Source: Streptomyces sp. MRC013 (GTDB taxonomy: Bacteria > Actinomycetota > Actinomycetes > Streptomycetales > Streptomycetaceae). From it: a stretch of 64,000 bases of DNA. Shown here in pieces: positions 28,319-36,104 of the stretch; the stretch's first letter is position 1, and the number at the start of each line of letters is the position of its first letter. Location: the NCBI RefSeq assembly GCF_023614235.1, contig NZ_CP094264.1, positions 496,001 through 560,000 of the forward strand, read 5' to 3'. The notes below the pieces were generated by a model. The model saw only the letters and a list, made by a program, of their open reading frames with translations, searched no databases and had not been told where the DNA came from. Made by a program: the position numbers and the translations under genes.

Positions 28319-28612
28319 TCAGGCTCGGTGGTGCGGTGCCTCCGGGTCGGCGGGCGGCCCGGCCGGCCCGGTCGGCGGGGTCGGTACGACCGGAGCGGGC
28401 GGAGTGCCGGGGGCGACGACGCGTACGTCGTCCGGTCCGGCGTCCCGCCGCTCCGTGTCGGGTCCGGCGGATTCCGGTCCGGGCGGGTGCGCGCGGCGGC
28501 GTTCTGCGGTGCGGGCGGCGCTCCGGCGGACCACCGCCGCCAGTAGCGCACCCCCGAGCACCGCGGCGGCGGCCCGCACCGGCTGCCGGGACCGCGGGGT
28601 CTTCTTCGTCAT
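28319..28612 (-). CDS. Small membrane-anchored protein of unknown function
   Basis: A 97-residue protein with a basic N-terminus (MTKKTPRSRQPVRA), one short hydrophobic segment (AAAVLGGALLAAVV) and a long Pro/Ala/Gly-rich tail. I recognise no family. It precedes the NDH-2 gene by 26 nt on the same strand, so it may be co-transcribed. The tail has little sequence complexity, so the coding call rests on start, length and position. Confidence 0.5.
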   Translation of the reverse strand: MTKKTPRSRQPVRAAAAVLGGALLAAVVRRSAARTAERRRAHPPGPESAGPDTERRDAGPDDVRVVAPGTPPAPVVPTPPTGPAGPPADPEAPHHRA

Positions 28613-29004
28613 GCGACGCCGGGTACCCGGGCGGCCGGGCGGTTAACAGCGGCACGCCCGAATGCCCGCGCGGCGGAGGGCGTCCCGTCGTGCGCGGGGT
28701 GCCGCGGCGTCACCCTCCCGGCCCTCCCCGGCGGAGGGGGCGGGGCGGCGGGAGCGGCCGTCCGCACCCGCCGCCCCGGCCCGGTGCCGCACCCGCACCG
28801 CCGGAGGCCCGCGCCCGGAAGGCCGTCCCCGGTGGAACGCGTCGTGGACGGACCGCACGGCGGGACCGGGGCGCGCGGTCGGCCCCGGAGGGCGGCCGCA
28901 CGGCACCGGAGCGGTCGGCGACCGCCGAGGGGCGGCGGAGGACCCGCCGTGCCGTACGGGAGATCCCCTGCCGGGCGTGATCCCGCCCAACTACCCTGGC
29001 CGGT
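28613..29004. other. 392-nt intergenic stretch
   Basis: This is a divergent gap between the NDH-2 operon and the VOC gene. The sequence is very G/C-rich, with no frame I trust. TACCCT lies 7 nt before the VOC start, in the position expected for a leaderless promoter. Nothing else is seen. Confidence 0.4.
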
Positions 29005-29355
29005 ATGGAGATCCTCGGTACCACACTGCGCGTCTGCGTCGACGACCTGGACGCCGCGGCGGCGTTCTACGAGCGGCTCACGGGGGCGTCGGCGCTGCGC
29101 TTCGAACGCGGCGGGGTCCGCGTCGCGGCGGTCGGCTGCTTCCTGCTGATGAGCGGCCCCGAGTCGGAGCTGGAGGTGCTGCGCAAGGTCACGGCGACGA
29201 TCGCGGTGGCCGACGTGGACGCGGCGCACACGACGCTGACCGAGGTGGGCGCGCGGGTCGTGGCCGGTCCGGTCCCCACGCCGGTGGGCCGCAACCTGAT
29301 CGCGATCCACCCGGACGGCTCCGTCTTCGAGTACGTGGACCGCCGCGCCTCCTAG
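29005..29355 (+). CDS. VOC-family (glyoxalase-like) protein
   Basis: A 116-residue single VOC domain. It has the paired beta-alpha-beta-beta-beta layout: LGTTLRVCVDDLDAAAAFYE at the start, VTATIAVADVDAAHTTL in the middle and HPDGSVFEYVDR at the end, with Glu in the final strand at the metal position. The substrate is not evident. TACCCT plus a 7-nt gap before ATG suggests leaderless translation. Confidence 0.88.
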   Translation: MEILGTTLRVCVDDLDAAAAFYERLTGASALRFERGGVRVAAVGCFLLMSGPESELEVLRKVTATIAVADVDAAHTTLTEVGARVVAGPVPTPVGRNLIAIHPDGSVFEYVDRRAS

Positions 29356-29515
29356 ACCGGACCCCGGGGCCGGCCTCCCCGCCGCTCCCGGGCCGGCCCG
29401 GAAACCGCCTCGCCCACGCCCGCCCCGTCCGGCACGGTGCGGGATCGCCCTCCCCGCCGGGTGCCCGCGGGGCTCGCGGGCACCCGGCGGCCCCCGGCTG
29501 AGAGCAGGTTTCGTG

Positions 29516-29892
29516 ATGGCGCGTCGTATCGGTGAACTCGTACTCGGCTGCCGCGAGCCCGAGGTGCTGGCACGGTTCCGGTGCGAGGTCCCGGACTTCG
29601 TGGTGCCCGACCACGAGGGGGACGAGTGCATCGAGATCGGGCCGCGCGAGGGGTTCGGCGGCGCGCAGCCGGCGATCGTCCTCAGCCGCCGGGACGGGCC
29701 GGGCGGGGGCGGGTCCCGGCTGCACGTCGACGTCAACCCCGCCGACCCGACCAGGGCGCCGAACTCGAGCGGCTTCTGGGGCTGGGGGCGCGCCCGGCCG
29801 ACGTCGGCCGGGCGGGTCAGGAGCGGTGGCACGTCCTGGCCGATCCCGAGGGCGACGAGTTCTGCCTGCTCAAGGCCCGCCTCATCCCCTCT
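29516..29892 (+). pseudogene. VOC-family protein, frameshifted and lacking a stop
   Basis: From ATG 29516 the product begins MARRIGELVLGCREPEVLAR, a VOC-type start, and reads to SRLHVDVNPADP. One base is missing between 29744 and 29755. The next frame then gives DQGAELERLLGLGARP and HVLADPEGDEFCLLKARL, the normal C-terminal strands of such proteins. No stop codon follows in any frame close by, so the 3' end seems lost at the edge of the rearranged region. The end coordinate is approximate. Confidence 0.7.
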
Positions 29893-30120
29893 GCCCCCAT
29901 CGGTCACGCCCCGGCGCCGGGCACGGGTCCCGCCCCGGGATCCGGCGCGGCGGGCGCGCCGTGGCCGTGCGTGCGGCGGGCGGGCTCCCGGGGAGGCCCG
30001 TCGGCCGGGAGGAGCCTGGCACCGGGAAGGCCTCGGCCGGTCTCGGCACCGGCCGGCCCCGGCATCCCGGGGCCGGCCGAAGGACCCTCCCGGGGACCGG
30101 TCGAGGCGCCCCGGCGGCGC

Positions 30121-30480
30121 TCAGCCGGGGATGAGCGCCTCCCACTGCTCCCGGGTCGGGCCGTCGTGCTCCGGCGAGAAGTCCGGGCGGGCGGCCGGCC
30201 GTGCCGTGAGGTGCCGCTCCACCTCGTCGGTGCCGTAGGCCTCGGGGGCCGGCTGCACCAGGTGGCGCACCCGGGCCCGGGCCCGCATGACGACGGGGTC
30301 GTCGAAGGCGCAGGCGGCCAGGGCGGCGGCCCGCCGGTCCGCGGGCGGTGCCCCTTCGGCGAGGCGTCGCCCGCCGTCGCGGTCGGCCGCCGACTGCGCG
30401 TCGAACCACGGACGGAAGGCCCGCGCCGTCCAGGCGTGGCACTCGGCCGGGTCCGCGGCGATCCGGTCGGCCCGAAGCGC
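30121..30480 (-). pseudogene. C-terminal remnant of an unidentified protein
   Basis: A minus-strand frame of about 120 codons has strong Streptomyces codon bias and ends at TGA 30121-30123. It reads RADRIAADPAECHAWTARAF near its beginning and FDDPVVMRARARVRHLVQP in the middle, ending EQWEALIPG. It has no plausible start codon, and an in-frame TAG closes it on the upstream side. The helical, Arg-rich end is reminiscent of the tail of FAD-dependent monooxygenases, but I cannot confirm this. It is probably a 3' fragment left by a deletion. Confidence 0.5.
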
Positions 30481-30737
30481 CTAAGCTCGTGCCGCCTGCG
30501 CCGTGGAGTGCGCGGGACGGGCCCCGGTTCCCGTGGCGGGACGCAGTTCGGCCGGGGCCCTCCGCACGGCGGTCTCAGGCCACCGCCCCGCTCAGGACGC
30601 GAGTCCCCCCGCTCCGCGGCGCCGTGCTCGGGAGTGCGCGCTGAGGAAGACCTCTGACGGCGTTCCGGAACAGGTTTCAGTGAGCGCTGCGCGAAGTGGG
30701 GTGACGATGCGGCCGCATGGAGGTCGGGGAACAGGCT

Positions 30738-32489
30738 TCAGTCGACGACGTGGCCGAGAAGCCCGTCCGGGGTGTAGCGGATCGGGTCCTCGCAACTACG
30801 GTCGGGGGAACTCATGTGGTCCTTGGTGCCCGGGCTGTAGCAGCGGTGGAGCGGGACGGTGCCCGGGACCTGGGTGCGGTAGACGTAGCCGAGCGGGCCG
30901 TCCAGGACGTAGCTCGGGTCCTCGCAACTACGGTCGAGGGAACTCATGTGGTCCTTGGTGCCCGGGCTGTAGCAGCGGTGGAGCGGGACGGTGCCCGGGA
31001 CCTGGGTGCGGTAGACGTAGCCGAGCGGGCCGTCCAGGACGTAGCTCGGGTCCTCGCAACTACGGTCGAGGGAACTCATGTGGTCCTTGGTGCCCGGGCT
31101 GTAGCAGCGGTAGAGCGGGACGGGGCCGGAACGGCTCGCGACGGTCAGTTTGATCGCGGTGTCGTTGGCATCCCAGGAGCCGGGGATGGTGAGCCGCACC
31201 CGGTTGGTGTCCTGGCTGAGTGCTACGGGCGTGCCGTCCTTCACCAGGGAGGCTGTCGCGAAGACCTTGCCGTCCTGGGGCAGCGGGAGGGTGAGGGTGC
31301 GCCCGGCCGGCGGCTTGAGTACGTGGAGGTACTCGGTGCGGTCGTCCGGTGACTTGGTCGCTACGCCCCAGGACAGGTCGGCGATGCGGGTCCTGGCTCT
31401 GGTGGGGTAGGAGGTGCTGGGGCGGGTGCCGAGGATGGACTCCTTGATCTGGTCGACCCAGGTTCCGACCTGTGTCAGCGTCGGCAGTGCGCCCGGTTCC
31501 CAGCCGCCGCCGGCGTAGGGGCCTGTTGCCCAGGCGGTGCCGCCGCCGTCGGTGTTGGTGGCTGCCTCCAGGACGGTGTAGCGGAACATGCTCGGCGCGG
31601 AGAACCGCAGCGTGCCGTGCGGCCGATGGGCCCACCACTTCTCGGTGTAAATCGACGCCACGGGTTCGGCGTGGCCCGGCCAGAGGTCTCCGTCAGGCTG
31701 TGAGAACTCGTCCCAGCCCCCGTACTCCTTCATGCGTTTGTCCAGACCGTACAGGTTGCCGTAGTTGTTCTGGATGAGGACGGCACGCGGGCTGACGGCT
31801 TTGATGGTGGTGCGCAGCCGCGGGTAGTCGACCACTTTTTGGCTGTCGCCCTCAGGGCTGCCTTCGTCCAGGAACAGGCCATCGATCCGGGTGCCGTAGC
31901 GCTGCATCATCTCCTGGTAGATGTCGTTGATGAACGCGTTCCACTTCTGCCGGTCGAAGTCCGGGCCCGGATTCCACTCCTTTCCGTCGGCCGGGGGCTG
32001 GGTGCCCCAGCCGGTCTTCTCCTTGTCCGCGGCGGTGAACTCCATGCCGTCGCGCGGATGCGTGTAGAGGTAGGCGTTGATGCCTCTGGCCTTGACCGCT
32101 GTGATCATGTCGTCGACGAGGTCGCGGTCGACCCGGTGGTTCGGCAGGTCCCAGTCGAGCATCTTCTGGCTTGGCCAGAGCGTCACCATCTTGGAGTGCC
32201 AGGCGGTGAAGATGACGTACTGCACCTTGGCGCCGGCCAGATCGTCTGCGAACCGGTTCGCGTCGAAACTGTTAGCGAGGGCGTTGGGGTCGTTGACCAC
32301 CACGCCGCTGGAGTTCACCGTGAGACCGGGCACGTAGTGGACGAAGAGCCCGTATTCGTGATCGAGGATGTTGTTCATTCCGTCGTCCGCTCGGGCCGAC
32401 TGTGCCTGGAAGGGCACCGTCAACACAGCCAACAGCAGAATCAACGGCGTGAGTAGGCTGGCCAGCTTCCGACTGCTGGACAAATCCAT
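30738..32489 (-). CDS. Secreted GH29 (alpha-L-fucosidase)-like protein with C-terminal repeats
   Basis: A 583-residue exported protein. The signal peptide (about residues 1-34) ends near QSARA-DD. Residues 40-330 resemble a GH29 barrel: YGLFVHYVPGL, VQYVIFTAWHSKMVTLWPS, INAYLYTHPRDGMEF and RIDGLFLDEGSPEG, the last near the usual nucleophile strand. Residues 330-440 form a beta-sandwich. The end holds 44-residue repeats with RCYSPGTKDHMSSLDRSC, like DUF5648 modules. Third positions use more A/T than the neighbours, which suggests acquisition by transfer. It would act outside the cell on glycans. Catalytic competence is unproven. Confidence 0.8.
   Translation of the reverse strand: MDLSSSRKLASLLTPLILLLAVLTVPFQAQSARADDGMNNILDHEYGLFVHYVPGLTVNSSGVVVNDPNALANSFDANRFADDLAGAKVQYVIFTAWHSKMVTLWPSQKMLDWDLPNHRVDRDLVDDMITAVKARGINAYLYTHPRDGMEFTAADKEKTGWGTQPPADGKEWNPGPDFDRQKWNAFINDIYQEMMQRYGTRIDGLFLDEGSPEGDSQKVVDYPRLRTTIKAVSPRAVLIQNNYGNLYGLDKRMKEYGGWDEFSQPDGDLWPGHAEPVASIYTEKWWAHRPHGTLRFSAPSMFRYTVLEAATNTDGGGTAWATGPYAGGGWEPGALPTLTQVGTWVDQIKESILGTRPSTSYPTRARTRIADLSWGVATKSPDDRTEYLHVLKPPAGRTLTLPLPQDGKVFATASLVKDGTPVALSQDTNRVRLTIPGSWDANDTAIKLTVASRSGPVPLYRCYSPGTKDHMSSLDRSCEDPSYVLDGPLGYVYRTQVPGTVPLHRCYSPGTKDHMSSLDRSCEDPSYVLDGPLGYVYRTQVPGTVPLHRCYSPGTKDHMSSPDRSCEDPIRYTPDGLLGHVVD
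30787..31122 (-). repeat. 132-bp tandem repeats encoding 44-residue modules
   Basis: TCCTCGCAACTACGGTCG recurs at 30787, 30919 and 31051, exactly 132 bp apart. The units 30787-30918 and 30919-31050 differ at a single base. The third is partial and diverges after about 70 bp. The array is in frame inside the fucosidase-like gene and encodes Cys-paired modules. The near-identity points to very recent duplication or gene conversion. Confidence 0.92.
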
Positions 32490-32699
32490 GATCGCCTTCC
32501 TTCTGGAGCAGGAGGAGGGACGGAGGGTGTCGGGGCCGTTCGGGATCTTGCCGTACTACCAGCGCAAGCTACTGCGACACTTTCCGTCAGGACACTCCGC
32601 CAACCCTTTGCTCACTCCGCACCGCCAGGCGGTCGCAAACGGCCCCAAAGGCTCACAGAGTACTCCGTTTGGCCACGCCGGCGGCGCCGACTGCGCTTA

Positions 32700-33063
32700 C
32701 GCCGACCGGCTCGCTGCTCCCCCGGCCGAACGCCTCCACGACGGGACGACGCCGCCCGAGACGTGGCAAGAGGTCATCGGCCAACTCAAGCGTCGGCCGA
32801 ACCCTCGCCACATCTCCGACAACCGCGCACGCATCGCCGCCACCGCCTGCATCTGGACTCAAGCCGCATCCGGCGAGCCCCGGTTCCGTCCGAAGCTCGA
32901 AGCGACCCAGAACTCGACGCGCCACGGAGCCCGGACCGATTCACCACCGGGCACTGACTCCGGCGGACAAGGTGCCCCTCCACCAGCAAATGAAGCCGAT
33001 CCTCGACGCCAATGCCGAACAGCTCAGCCGCGACGTCGACAAGCAGCGCTCAACGTCCAGGCC
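32700..33063 (+). pseudogene. Unidentified decayed gene remnant
   Basis: Two plus-strand frames give protein-like sequence: TPPETWQEVIGQLKRRPNPR and ARIAATACIWTQAASGEPRF, then, after a shift near 32890-32930, LTPADKVPLHQQMKPILDAN. The style is faintly like the C-terminal part of TniQ-type transposition proteins, which is only an impression. There is no start and no full domain. GC is lower than in the flanks. It stops abruptly where the tpg fragment begins. Confidence 0.35.
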
Positions 33064-33065
33064 GT

Positions 33066-33372
33066 GCGGGCGGGTGGAGACGACCAGCCCGGTCGTGGTC
33101 GCCGCCCTCTGCCCGCCTTCGCGCGGATCTGCGGCTGCCGGTGCTTCTTCACCTCGCGCTCCAGGCGGGCGTGCGGCTCTTGACGGGGCCGCTTCAGCCC
33201 GCCCGTCACGTACCGCTCCACGGCGCGCTGGGAGATCCCGAGCACCTGGGCGGCGGCCTTGGTGCCCCTGAGCTGCTTGACGAGGTACTTCATCCGGGCC
33301 TGGGCGCTCTTGGGGGCGGGTGAACGCCTTCTCCCGTGCGCGGTCCAGGCCGTCCCCGAGCGGGTCGACCAC
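33066..33372 (-). pseudogene. tpg: Truncated telomere terminal protein gene (tpg remnant)
   Basis: Minus-strand segments DPLGDGLDRAREKAFTRP, MKYLVKQLRGTKAAAQVLGI, SQRAVERYVTGGLKRPR and RAATTTGLVVSTRP line up in order with the N-terminal half of Streptomyces Tpg, the protein covalently attached to linear replicon ends. It includes the helix-turn-helix that contacts the telomere. Two single-base losses (C run near 33314, G run near 33104) break the frame. The C-terminal half, with the priming and polymerase-contact region, is missing. Family identity rests on remembered sequence. Confidence 0.72.
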
Positions 33373-33943
33373 GACCTGCCGCTCCCCTTCTCCGGCCGTC
33401 GGGTCGGCGGTCTTGATGAGGTCGGAGATGTTGAAGACCCCGCCGCGCTCCTCGAACTGGGCTTCCGCCCACAGGACGGTCCGGGTGCCCCGGTGCTTGA
33501 CCGTCCCGGGCGAGACGCCGGGCCGGAGGCCGCCGGGTACCGGCTTGCCCTCCGGGGTGTGTGGCAAGACGTCCGGCGGGGACGGGCCGGGCGAGGGGTA
33601 GACGATCGCGTCGGTGCCGATCGCGACCGGGTACAGGCCGGCGGCGGCCGTCTTCATCAACTTGCGGTGCAGGCCGGTGCGCTGGTTCGCGAGCACGGCG
33701 GCCCGGATGTCGGGACGCCGCGTCCACCGGTCCAGCGCCGGGTAGGGCGCGTAGTACGGCGCCTGGCCACGGGAGCGCTGCCTGAGTTTGCCGATCGCGC
33801 CCTTCGCGGTCGCCTCGATCGCGTCTCCAGCAGCGCCATCGTCGGGTCGGTCTGCTTGCGCCGCGCCGTCGTCTGGAAGAACTCCCGGCCCTGGAGGTCG
33901 GTGGTGACGCCCATGTCGGCCATCGTCCCCACGTACGCGACGC
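33373..33943 (-). pseudogene. tap: Truncated telomere-associated protein gene (tap remnant)
   Basis: Immediately upstream of tpg on the same strand, as in the tap-tpg operon. It holds [12 protein letters not shown], then after a one-base shift near 33830 AIEATAKGAIGKLRQRSRGQ, APYYAPYPALDRW, LHRKLMKTAAAGLYPVAI, VYPSPGPSPPDVLPHTPEGK and SPGTVKHRGTRTVLWAE. These match my memory of the C-terminal third of Tap, which recruits Tpg to telomere ends. About two thirds of the gene is gone, cut at about 33943 next to a transposase tail. Confidence 0.7.
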
Positions 33944-34046
33944 GTCCCCGCAATGGCTGCACACCTACAACCACCACCGCGGACACACCGCGCCCAAGGG
34001 CCAACCACCCGCCAGCCGCGTCCCCAGCCTCGCGGGTCGGTACACC
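33939..34046 (+). mobile_element. IS481-type transposase, C-terminal fragment
   Basis: The plus strand reads [20 protein letters not shown] and then [16 protein letters not shown]. This is the conserved tail of actinobacterial IS481/IS3-like DDE transposases (usual ending [18 protein letters not shown]). Only about 35 residues remain, with no catalytic triad and no terminal repeat recognised. It abuts the broken tap gene, so an insertion and later deletion probably truncated that gene. Confidence 0.65.
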
Positions 34047-34071
34047 GGCCGCGGCCACCCCCGACCCGGGC

Positions 34072-34082
34072 TTGTCAGACAA
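34072..34082. promoter_or_regulatory. GntR-type operator upstream of the regulator gene
   Basis: TTGTCAGACAA is a perfect palindrome around the central base and fits the GntR-family T-N-GT-N3-AC-N-A pattern. It lies 78 nt before the GntR start. The same motif, TTGTCTGACAA, recurs at the adenosine deaminase start. Autoregulation is the simplest reading. Confidence 0.6.
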
Positions 34083-34159
34083 GTGCGGATTGCCCGGCGG
34101 CCCCCGCACCGCATACCGTGCGGACGATCGGCCCGCGGGCGAGCCAGGGAGGTGGGGCG

Positions 34160-34905
34160 GTGGTCGGCGCTGAGGGGCGGCGTCCGGTCGTGGTGCTGTA
34201 CGAGCGGATCGTCGAGGCGATCCGCACCGGCGCGTACCCGCCCGGTTCCACCCTGCCGTCCGAGCCCCGCCTCGCCGCCGAGCTGGGCGTCGGCCGCCCC
34301 GCCCTGCGCGAGGCGCTGCTGCTGCTCCAGGAGGACGGGGTGCTGTCCGTGCGCCGGGGCGTGGGCCGCACCGTCAACGGCCGGCCGCCCCGGCGCGGGT
34401 TCGAGCGTCTCCGGCCGCTGGAGGAGCTGCTCGGCGCGGACTCCCCCGCCCGTGTGCGGGCGCTGCTGCGGACGGTGGAGGAGCCGACGGACTTCACCGC
34501 GCAGCACCTGCTCGCGCCCGTCCGGGCGGAGCTGCGGTTCTGGGAGTCGCTGCTGGCGGCGGAGGGCGCCGCGGCGGTGCTCAGCCAGGAGTGGGCGGCC
34601 CCCGACGAGGTGCTGGAGCGCGTCCACCCGGCGTTCGCGGCGGCCCTGCGGGAGGCGGCGGATCCGGCGGGATCGTCGATGCTGGCGGTACTGGCCGGGG
34701 CGGCGCGCGGGACGGCGCTCGGGGGCGCACCGCGGTGGCGGCGACCCTGCTGGGCCGGCGGCGCGGGGAGCAGCTGGGCCGGCCGGCGGACACACCGGCG
34801 GTGCTGGTCACGCAGGTGGTGCGGGCCGGGGAGGTCCCGGTCCTGGCGGCGAAGCACGTGCTGCCCGCGGGCGCGCCGGCGTTGCCGCTCCTCCAGTCCC
34901 CCTGA
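34160..34905 (+). pseudogene. GntR-family regulator with UTRA-like domain, one-base frameshift
   Basis: The GTG at 34160 follows GGGAGG. The winged helix covers residues 10-75 ([39 protein letters not shown]). The effector domain follows and ends, in the next frame, with [20 protein letters not shown] and a stop at 34903-34905, similar to UTRA/HutC-type ligand domains. One G is missing from the five-G run near 34721-34725. Restoring it gives [17 protein letters not shown] and an intact protein of about 248 residues. It sits beside adenosine deaminase and shares an operator with it. Confidence 0.78.
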
Positions 34906-34960
34906 GCGCCCGGCCCCCGGGTGCCCCGGGCCGTCGCGGCGCCCGCCGTCGGCGGTGCCC

Positions 34961-34989
34961 TACACTCCCGTCATGCGCTTGTCTGACAA
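34961..34989 (+). promoter_or_regulatory. Leaderless promoter plus GntR-type operator of add
   Basis: TACACT (34961-34966) ends 6 nt before the add ATG at 34973, so transcription should begin at or next to the start codon. TTGTCTGACAA (34979-34989) covers codons 3-6, just downstream of the transcription start. A bound repressor there would block early elongation. Confidence 0.55.
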
Positions 34990-36067
34990 ATCGGCCTCGA
35001 CCGTCTCCGTCGCGGACTGGATCCGCCGGGCCCCCAAGGCCGTGCTCCACGACCACCTGGACGGCGGCCTGCGCCCCGCCACGATCATCGAGCTGGCCCG
35101 CGCGTGCGGCTACACGGACCTGCCCGCCGAGGACCCGGCCGAGCTGGCCGCATGGTTCCGGGACGCCGCCGACTCCGGTTCGCTGGAGCGGTACCTGGAG
35201 ACGTTCGCCCACACCTGCGCGGTCATGCAGACCCGCGAGGCCCTCTTCCGGGTCGCGGCCGAGTGCGCCGAGGACCTGGCGGCGGACGGGGTCGTCTACG
35301 CGGAGGTGCGCTACGCACCCGAGCAGCACCTGGAGGCCGGGCTGACGCCGGACGAGGTCGTCGAGGCCGTCAACGAGGGCTTCCGCGAGGGCGAGCGCCG
35401 GACCGGGGGCCGGATCGCCGTCGGCACCCTGCTCACCGGGATGCGCCACACGGACCGCTCCCTGGAGATAGCCGAGCTGGTCGTCGCGCACCGCGACCGC
35501 GGCGTCGTCGGCTTCGACATCGCCGGCGGCGAGGTCGGCAACCCGCCCGCCCGCCACCTGCCCGCGTTCCGGTACCTCAAGCGGCACAGCTGCCACTTCA
35601 CCATCCACGCGGGCGAGGCGGTCGGCGCCGAGTCGGTCCACGAGGCCGTGCAGGTGTGCGGCGCCGAACGGATCGGCCACGGCGTGCGGATCACCGACGA
35701 CATCGCCGCCGACGGCACACCGGGCCGCCTCGCCGCGTACGTCCGCGACAACCGCATCGCCCTGGAGGTCTGCCCGACCTCCAACCTCCAGACCGGCGCC
35801 GCGAAGGACTACGCCTCGCACCCGGTCGACCTGCTGCGCCGCCTGGGCTTCCGCGTCACCCTCAACACGGACAACCGGCTCGTGTCCGGCACCACCATGA
35901 GCGAGGAGTTCCAGCACCTGGTGGACGCCTTCGGCTACGGCCCGGAGGTGTTCGAGGAGTTCACGGTCGCCGCCGTCGAGGCCGCGTTCCTGCCGCTGCC
36001 GGAGCGCCGCCGCATCGTCGAGGGGGTCGTCCGCCCCGGCTACGCGGCGCTCCGCTCCGCCGGCTGA
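34973..36067 (+). CDS. add: Adenosine deaminase
   Basis: A 364-residue zinc hydrolase converting adenosine and deoxyadenosine to inosine forms in purine salvage. Zinc and catalytic residues are visible: [10 protein letters not shown] (HxH) near residue 26, [12 protein letters not shown] (His and catalytic Glu), and [16 protein letters not shown] (Asp pair). The length is normal. The ATG at 34973 is fixed by a leaderless -10 element. It appears to be controlled by the upstream GntR regulator through a repeated operator. Confidence 0.96.
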   Translation: MRLSDKSASTVSVADWIRRAPKAVLHDHLDGGLRPATIIELARACGYTDLPAEDPAELAAWFRDAADSGSLERYLETFAHTCAVMQTREALFRVAAECAEDLAADGVVYAEVRYAPEQHLEAGLTPDEVVEAVNEGFREGERRTGGRIAVGTLLTGMRHTDRSLEIAELVVAHRDRGVVGFDIAGGEVGNPPARHLPAFRYLKRHSCHFTIHAGEAVGAESVHEAVQVCGAERIGHGVRITDDIAADGTPGRLAAYVRDNRIALEVCPTSNLQTGAAKDYASHPVDLLRRLGFRVTLNTDNRLVSGTTMSEEFQHLVDAFGYGPEVFEEFTVAAVEAAFLPLPERRRIVEGVVRPGYAALRSAG

Positions 36068-36086
36068 CCCCCCGGTCCGCGGGGGG
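36068..36086. terminator. Short hairpin between convergent genes
   Basis: CCCCCCG and CGGGGGG pair around a 5-nt loop directly after the add stop, with more G/C-rich dyads up to 36105. It is placed to separate add from the convergent LD-carboxypeptidase gene. Confidence 0.5.
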
Positions 36087-36104
36087 CCCGCCCGCCGCGG
36101 CGGG

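Noticed and set aside
30787..31122. CRISPR-like array
   Set aside because: The repeats are contiguous 132-bp coding units with no spacers. They encode protein modules.
32368..33271. Plus-strand open frames across the start of the fucosidase gene
   Set aside because: Only the 32700-33063 part looks protein-like. The rest is antisense or promoter sequence of the fucosidase gene.
33953..34159. Long upstream extension of the GntR frame
   Set aside because: It runs through the transposase tail in the wrong frame. The GTG at 34160 has a GGGAGG site.
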